NCBI RefSeq assembly: GCF_030848805.1
Contig: NW_027270069.1
Coordinates: 186,001-250,000, forward strand
DNA length: 64,000 nt
Direction: 5' to 3'
Source of the DNA: Temnothorax longispinosus
Taxonomy: Eukaryota > Arthropoda > Insecta > Hymenoptera > Formicidae
A model generated the notes under the pieces. The model was not told where the DNA came from. It was given only the letters and a program-made list of their open reading frames with translations, and ran no database searches. Numbering within the stretch: position 1 is the first letter of the stretch; each line of letters begins with the position of its first letter. Positions 55,301 through 63,300 of this stretch are shown here, piece by piece. Position numbers and translations under genes: made by a program.

Positions 55301-58300
55301 TTCTGATTAATATTCACCATAATAAAAAATATTAATAGATATCTATTACATAAAAATATAAAATATGTTGGATTAATTTTACTAAAATATATCTAGAAAA
55401 TTTCAATAATTTTTCAAAATTTACCAATCTGCTTGCTAATTTTTATCACGTTGTTTGTAAAATGTCTTTTGTATATTTTAAATTCCTTGGTTGCCAAGTT
55501 GTCCCAAGTTTGTAGTGAATTTAACGGTAAAATATATCAAAAAATTCTCTCCGTGTACTAAATTGAAACTAATAAATATATATTCTAATTGTAACTATGC
55601 AATGTTAAATTTATAGTGTCAAATTATACTTAAATTGAGTCATTTTAAATCGTAGGTCGTCACTGCTCCTCCTCAATATGTCATTTAACTAGAACAATGT
55701 TAATTCAACTAAACCAATAGTTAAAATAATACTGTTTTGTGTTAAAAATAATTTGACATATTGTAGTTAAAAATAACAAAATATTATTTAACTCAAGGTA
55801 TTTAAATTTCATCCTTAATTAATATTTAACAGTGTAAATATGTATAACTTATTTTACACCTTATATATACGATTTATATAATTAGTCATAACTATTATAC
55901 ATTGCGCAGCTAACAAACATGCCCCAAATAATTTCTCGTACCGCAAACGCGAGGTAAATCAATCATCGTTTTACAATAATTCAAGGGAAAAGCTCGGATC
56001 AAGCAGGTTTATGCTTTTTCCAAGCAAAAGAATTCCCGTAAATTCCTTCACGTACACGTCGGGACAACGTGCAATTCTCGTATATAAGATTGGACGGAGT
56101 CCTCTAGGACGTCGCGCCAGGATCAACCCGGTGACGTCGAGCATGAATTATCCGCCGTCTGAGCTTGGCACGGAGCGACTTGTAGCATACGACTGTCGCG
56201 CCTGCATCTGCCACGTTGACAGACAGCGATGGTCAACAGTTTATATTTGCGTAAATGTTCACTGCAAGATGATAGCCGCTCTATTCAAGCGGCGCACATC
56301 AACGTTAAAATCTATTTCTAGCCAAACATATACGGGGAGTATATCCGATCTCTATGTCGACGCTTGATGAATTTCGACACCTGTTCATTCTGCTTCGTTC
56401 CCTAGAGATACATTTGAATATGATAATATGTATTATACATATTTGGCTACATATATTTGACGTATCGTATCAGAAGCGTATCAGAAGTCAAAATACTGAC
56501 ATATTATACATCAATTTTGATGAATTATGCTTGATGTGCAGTATAAACGATTACAAAAGAGCTACTGTTATGACACTGCGGTACTAATTTACTGAATATT
56601 TGTTCTCAATATTTTGTGAAATGAATAAACGTGCAACATCTGTGACTACTGATTGGGGCTGAAAGAAAACCGATTACAATGATACACTGAGAAAAAAATT
56701 TGTTAATCCCAAAAAATATTCAGTCCAATACGTTCAACTAAACATTTTAGTTAGTTAACTAAACATTAGTTGAATTAATTAATTCTTGATTAAAGAAACT
56801 AAATAAATTGTTGAAACAACTAATGTTTAGTTAATTAACTAAAATGTTTAGTTGAACGTATCGGACTAAAAATTTTTTCGGATTAACAATTTTTTTCTCA
56901 GTGTATGAATTTGCTTAATTGAATTCTTTCAACAATTACACGCTGTAGCAATACTCGTGGAAATTATTTTATGTTTGCAGGTGCGAACAGGTCGTATATC
57001 TCGTTCTTTTCGGCAGTTAGAGTTTTCAATGGTAAAAAATGAGAAACAAGTAGTGCAAAAAACTTGTAAAAAAATATATATAACGGCTAGGCCCTGCTAT
57101 CCATCAACGTCAACCTGTTGCAAGTTACGTTATCCCTAGCCGACTAAAACCTACTTTACTCGGAGGAAAGTCGGTTGGCGGTTTTAATCGGTTTAGTTCA
57201 ATGTCAAACTGGAAATGAAGATTAAACAAGTGCATCTGGCAATAAACGTGCGAATAAGAACACGGATTCTCTGCTTAAAGAATTTTCGCTGAACTACTCA
57301 TGTTGAGTTACTGAGGAGATGATCGATGAAACTAAATTCTTTTCCTTTTTTAAATTACTAGAATCAGATCTCGGCATAGAACTGTGTAAATATTAAATAT
57401 AATTTACGTGACCAACAAAGGAAAAGGCCCAACAAGGGCCAATAATCGAGCAAACAGTAGATAGTCAAATTTAAAAGTTTATTTCCAATTTCCTATTTGC
57501 TCGATTATTGGCCCTTGTTTTCCCTTTGTTGGTTTGAGACACACGAGCGGGATCCTTTTAATGATAATTTACGTGAAATTACTACTTGACCCCCTGCGTG
57601 CTAATATATCGTGTAATTGATGTTTAGAGTCGATGAACGCGTGCACGTAATGAAATTTATTTCGATATTTAAAACTGATCGGGCACACGACGATGGTTCC
57701 ACCGAGAATATCTCAACCAAAGCCTTCGCGTCGAGAATCGTTCCATTTAAATGGAACCTCAGCGTAAAGGTCCGTTTTTTTTCGCGGCTGCCGATTTAAA
57801 AACGCTCCCATCCGCGTTCTTGCTGATACGCGGCAGTTGGCGGTAGATCGGATCGATGAACGGCGTCGCGTAACTCGAGTGCCGCCTCTCCATCGCACTG
57901 ACTTTTCAAGCTATTTTTAGCGCAGGACTATTCTCGTGATACTATTTAGCAGCGTCGGCAGGTGGTGCGCGTCCACATCGATGCTGTAACAGCGCGTAGC
58001 ACACGCGGACTCGTGTTACGCGTTTGAGATTTTTTTTTTCATATATTTACATAATCACGATGTGAACACGAACGCGCGTTCAAGATGACTTTTTATAATT
58101 GCATGTCGCGAAGAGAATCCATTAACCTTTAAAGGACGGGCAAGTTTTTTCATGGCTCTTTATGATATTTATTTATAACTTCCAGATATGTGTTAAAGTG
58201 TTATACCACGAAAAATAAGCGACTCCTGTAAAACCTAAAATAAGGCTTCCCGTTCTCTACAGAATAATTACGCACGAGATGACGATTGCGCGGGAATGAT

Positions 58301-60324
58301 TTAATCTCTTCACTTATTTGCAGGTATCATACATGATACCTTCAATATCATTTTATCTTTACATGTAATAGGTGACTTATCTTACGCAACGATTATATCA
58401 AGAGATTTGCACTTTTCACGCTATTACTTGTTTACATTCTTCGGCAGTGCTAATAAATCATTAATAATTGAACAGTCCACAGTAAACATCGCTTTCATCT
58501 GATCTTCATGACCGGGAACATGTGTACCGTGCGTTTAAACATTATTAATTTTAAAAACATCAGTGGCGCTTAATGCGCACGTGGTACACACATATGCACA
58601 TATTACACGTGCCGCAGGTAGAAAAATCAATATTGCAAACGAGGCGGAATTTACATTGTGAAATTTTCGCTGTACTTCCGATAAAAAATAACAAGCTCCG
58701 GAGGCCTCCAGAGGTTAATCAACGGACAGGAGGGTGAAAATACGGAGGAAATGGGTTACTAATTAAAGCGGTTGTTCATCGAGGATAATGCGCGAGATTG
58801 CGCGTTGTATATTTAACGAATATCGTCATTAGCTTGCGGAAATACGTAGCGGCGATTCAAACGTGTGAATAATTCCTGCATATTATAGGGTTCCGGCCTA
58901 TGAGCGGAACGAGCGAGCAAGCGAGCGCGCAGGGAGAACAACGACGATTGTTTCGCGGCCTCGAGCGCGTAAGTGACGTGGGAACGATCGATTATCGAGC
59001 CGTTCGCCGCAACAAATGCGTAAACGCCGCGCCGATCCCGCGGGGTGTCCCGGCGTCGTCGTTATCGCCCGTAATCCGCGCGCGTGCCCCTCTAACGAAG
59101 CATTCGGCGCACCGACACAGTTTCTAAAACCGTTTAACCCGTTTCCACCGGATCGCCGCGAGTGACAACAATATCGACGTGCACGAGGCCCGATTATCTT
59201 CATCTCGTTCACGTATACGTACGCTCGTATCCGCGTTGTGAATAGTCTCGCGTATATCTCGACGGTATATGTATTTCTCGCAGCTGTTTGAAATCGAACG
59301 ACCCAAAAACGTATCGGATGTACAAGTCATCGGATGTACAAGTTGTCATTAATTTTATTCTGTTTAGTTTTTATTTTAGAAACCAACAGCTTACTTTAGA
59401 GCTACACAACGTTTTAAGAAAAGCGTTGTTTATATCATCCTTATTATACAAAAAATTATCATCTCTCCGTCGTTACAACTAACGCAGTTTTATTTCGGCT
59501 TGTCGTTTAAATTACATTTGCATACACATATACACATATGTTAAACATGTCTTCATCAATAACTAGAAAGAGATAAATAAAAAATGCATTATCATTTTGA
59601 AGCAAGCAATCTAAACAATTTAATGGTAAAAGACAAAAAAAGCGTGAAAATAAAAATAAAAAATAAAGTTTTTCTCTCTCTTCTTTGCGAGAATACGTTT
59701 CGAATCACGTCTACTAGTTTCTACAAGATCTCCCATCGTAATCTCTGCTCGCTCGCGAAAAGAACTCGTGCAATCTACGCAAAAGCGACTGTTTAAACAA
59801 ATTGGTACATTTCGCGTAATTGTGTATCGCGAAAGCGACGATAGTACGCCATCGCGAGTTAAACGCAATTTCGCCAAATAGGATACACGTCTTAAACGCA
59901 TATGTTCTCATTTTTTTATTTTTTTGCTACAGTTTCGTTCAAGCTCCGACGGCTACGGCGACGGTTACGTTGCAAAAAGTTGCAATAAACGTAAGTGTTC
60001 GAAGGTACGTGCATGTTTATATACACACGGACAGACGGAGAAATCTTTTTGACGTATCTAGGGCTTAGCCGCCTTGCCGTCAAAACTTCTCAGGTAGACA
60101 GAAGAGCGAAGCTGAAAGAGACCGAGCGACAGATAGCTATATGGAAATACACTCGCATCCTGCTCGAACAATATAGGCCGATACGATGTATAGACGTACC
60201 GGTTGAGGAGGTCAAAGAGTAAAGATTATAATGCATAATATATCGGATAATTTAAGCCACGGGTAAATTATCACGGAATTTCGATGCACAAGGTCGAGGT
60301 ATTAATAGTAATTAGCAGGCACTG

Positions 60325-60381
<57 letters not shown>

Positions 60382-63300
60382 ATCTCTCTTCTCGTACGGG
60401 ATATTACTTAATCCCTCAGTTGCGGGAGGTTAATCTACTTGCTCGAAATTATCGACAAGCTACGTAGGAACGTACTGCATGTTTGCGCGACATTTATCCA
60501 GATTTCTAAACAGATTAGCGTTGAAGTCACACAGCGTAACTTACAATTAGCGTAACGTAATTTTCCTCTTCTCTATCATTTCTCATTATCAATATTACTT
60601 TTTCGTTTAATGTTAAAACTTGGCGATTTCGCGTTATCAATATATATGCACGACTTGACTGCTCTTAAAAATCATGTAATAACGCAAACTATATTATCAA
60701 ACTATATTTACATTAAGACGTAGCTTTAAAATCTTGATTATTTTGTAAAATATTAAACTTTATAATATTATTACATATGCAGTATATTAGTGTAACAGCT
60801 ATCTTAATATTCGCATGTAACGCGATCAGTATGGATCAGTATGGATTTAAAATTTTTCTATTTATATCCACAAAATAATTCCTTAAAATCAAACTCTTCT
60901 AATCTTACAATTCACTAAAAATCTCCCCCCCCCCCACAAAAGTGCCTTCTTCTGGCATTACGATCAATACGATCCAAGATGAATTTTAGTCTAACAATTT
61001 TTTTTCTATTCACCCGTGTAAGCTGTCCGGCTTCTTTTTGTTAAATTCTTTGCAACAATGAGTTTTTCCATACTAAGGTTATCAGCCTTACCTACACAAT
61101 CTCCAACCTCTGGAGGACAGTATGTATTCAGAGATGGCATTATTCAAATAAAATTTTATCTAGATCGTTATTTAATTACAATTTCACCCGTGATTTGTAT
61201 TATTTATTGCTTATATTATTTGTTATCTATATTAACTGTATTATGCACTATTTACGTTATTCGTGTTAATCGCAAGGAAAGATTTAAATTGCTATATATG
61301 TATATTCTATATAAACATTAATATGTAATTTAATTTCTTTCTGATTATATGTAACTTAATTTTCTGTTTGATTATACTGAATTTGCTTATTTGCTTTTTT
61401 GTTAATATTTTAATATAAATAAAACATATTTCTAATACAAAATGATAATTATTTAGATAAAAATTTATTTAAATTATCGTTTAATCGAATAAATTTTTAA
61501 TCGAATAAGAATTTATTTACGAATAAATTATGCTTTGCCTTTTATTTATTATCTATCATTCCAATAAAATTTTGCCCATCTCTGTCTGTATTTATAAAGG
61601 GATTCTCTCAGGGCAAAATACTATCAGTGAGTATCTTCTTCGGAAAAGTGGCGATCAAAAATAAAAATCAATTTTTTTGTTAAATTTGAACTCGGATCTT
61701 AGAGCCAGGTCTCATTAGAGCAGCATACATCTCACTCCCCGGAAGCATTCCGGAATGTTATTAATCGATGTTTCAATAATCTATGTTCTACGGCTTTTCC
61801 TAGAAAATAAAGCATAATCGGTGGAAGTACCATTAATAATATAATTAAATCTGCAGCGGACGTCGGCGTTCGATTCACATAAACAAAGGGTTAGGAGCCG
61901 CAGCCGTCGCAAACACGCGCGCGCGCGCCTGCTCATGCCGGGGGATGAAGGTGTAAGGGATGACAATCCAACCCCGGCTACCAGCAGCTACAATGGCAAC
62001 CAGGGCAAGGACGATTACCACTAGTGTCCCATCCCTCTCTCTCTCTATCGTGCCTCTTATGTCTCCCACCCTCTTTCGCGAGCATCCTGGCCATTCCACC
62101 ACCTCTTTTACCTCTTCTCTCCAGCAGCCACTTTTCAAATTTAACCAGTCTCCTGCATTGCATTTCTATTGAATTTGACGGCGCGGGCGCCGCGCTTATT
62201 GTAATATCGAGGCTCGATTATCTTCGCGCGAAATTACGAAAGCTGATACGTCGAATGATTTCCCGGTCGTTTCTCGCAATGAGCGAGAGAATTACACGGA
62301 ATATCCTCTAGAAGAAACTATTTCGCTCAAGTCTTTTCAATTAACGGCTGTTCAAGCTTCCATCAGTTCTTTCTCTCGATCGAGTTACACTTTACACTCG
62401 CGCTAGAGTTTACAAGCTTCGTTAGTTGCGCTTAAATTACTAATCCCATCAATATGATCAAGGTTGTCCTTTAACGATGTCAGAAATTCAAAATATTACA
62501 TATGTATATATATTAAAAATTTGGTAGACCCTGAATTTTTCTGCGTGCGCGCAAAGTTCAATGTATTAAAGTTCGCGAAAGTCCGTTGTATATCGTGCTC
62601 TTTCCAATAATAAAACGTCGCTCTGAAATATCGGATTTCGACGCGATATGCTCAGCGAGAGTTTTTTGGCAAGCAACGGCATGCGTTCAGCCGAATGAAA
62701 TATTCAGCATCGACGTTCGAAGATGAGCGGGGATGTATCCTGCCGATGGAACGGGGGCAACCGACCGGCTTGAAAGCCTGCCAGTGTCGAGTAAATCGAC
62801 CCCAGAAAGACGGATAAGTTCTTGAATTATGTACAGAGAGCAAATTTGAATTTGACTCTTAGCAAGCCGACGGAGGAATTCGCGGAGGATAAGCGGTTAA
62901 CCGGGAACAAAGCGTTGATTCGCCCACCTGAACATTCTCTTCTCGCTTCTGGCGATCGGTATTCGAGAGAATAATTGTCAGTGTGTTATTTATATTTAGC
63001 AATATAAATATAATTTCTATAATTATAATTACTAAATATAAAAATAACCAGCGATTAGATCTTAATATAATGACGAATTTGATTCTCGACGTGCTATATA
63101 AATACAAAAAAAGCATTCTCTACAACGACTGTCTCGCCCCTATTTATATATTTAATCAATAAACGTAGGAATTATTTTTATCTGGCATTAACGAGGTTCG
63201 CAATCAAAAATGTCGAAATCGGTTTGAATAAATGATCACATAAATGATCACAGGAGTAGAGCAAACAGATGCGTCGGCGTTGGCACACAATGCGCTAATA

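Noticed and set aside
59995..60222. 75-codon plus-strand frame downstream of a TTTTTTTGCTACAG acceptor-like site
   Set aside because: No matching donor exon or recognisable protein; acceptor-like sites are frequent.
61058..61321. 87-codon plus-strand frame with a good ATG context and one hydrophobic stretch
   Set aside because: Short, in AT-rich intron DNA, with no splice partners or family match. It is too weak to call a gene.
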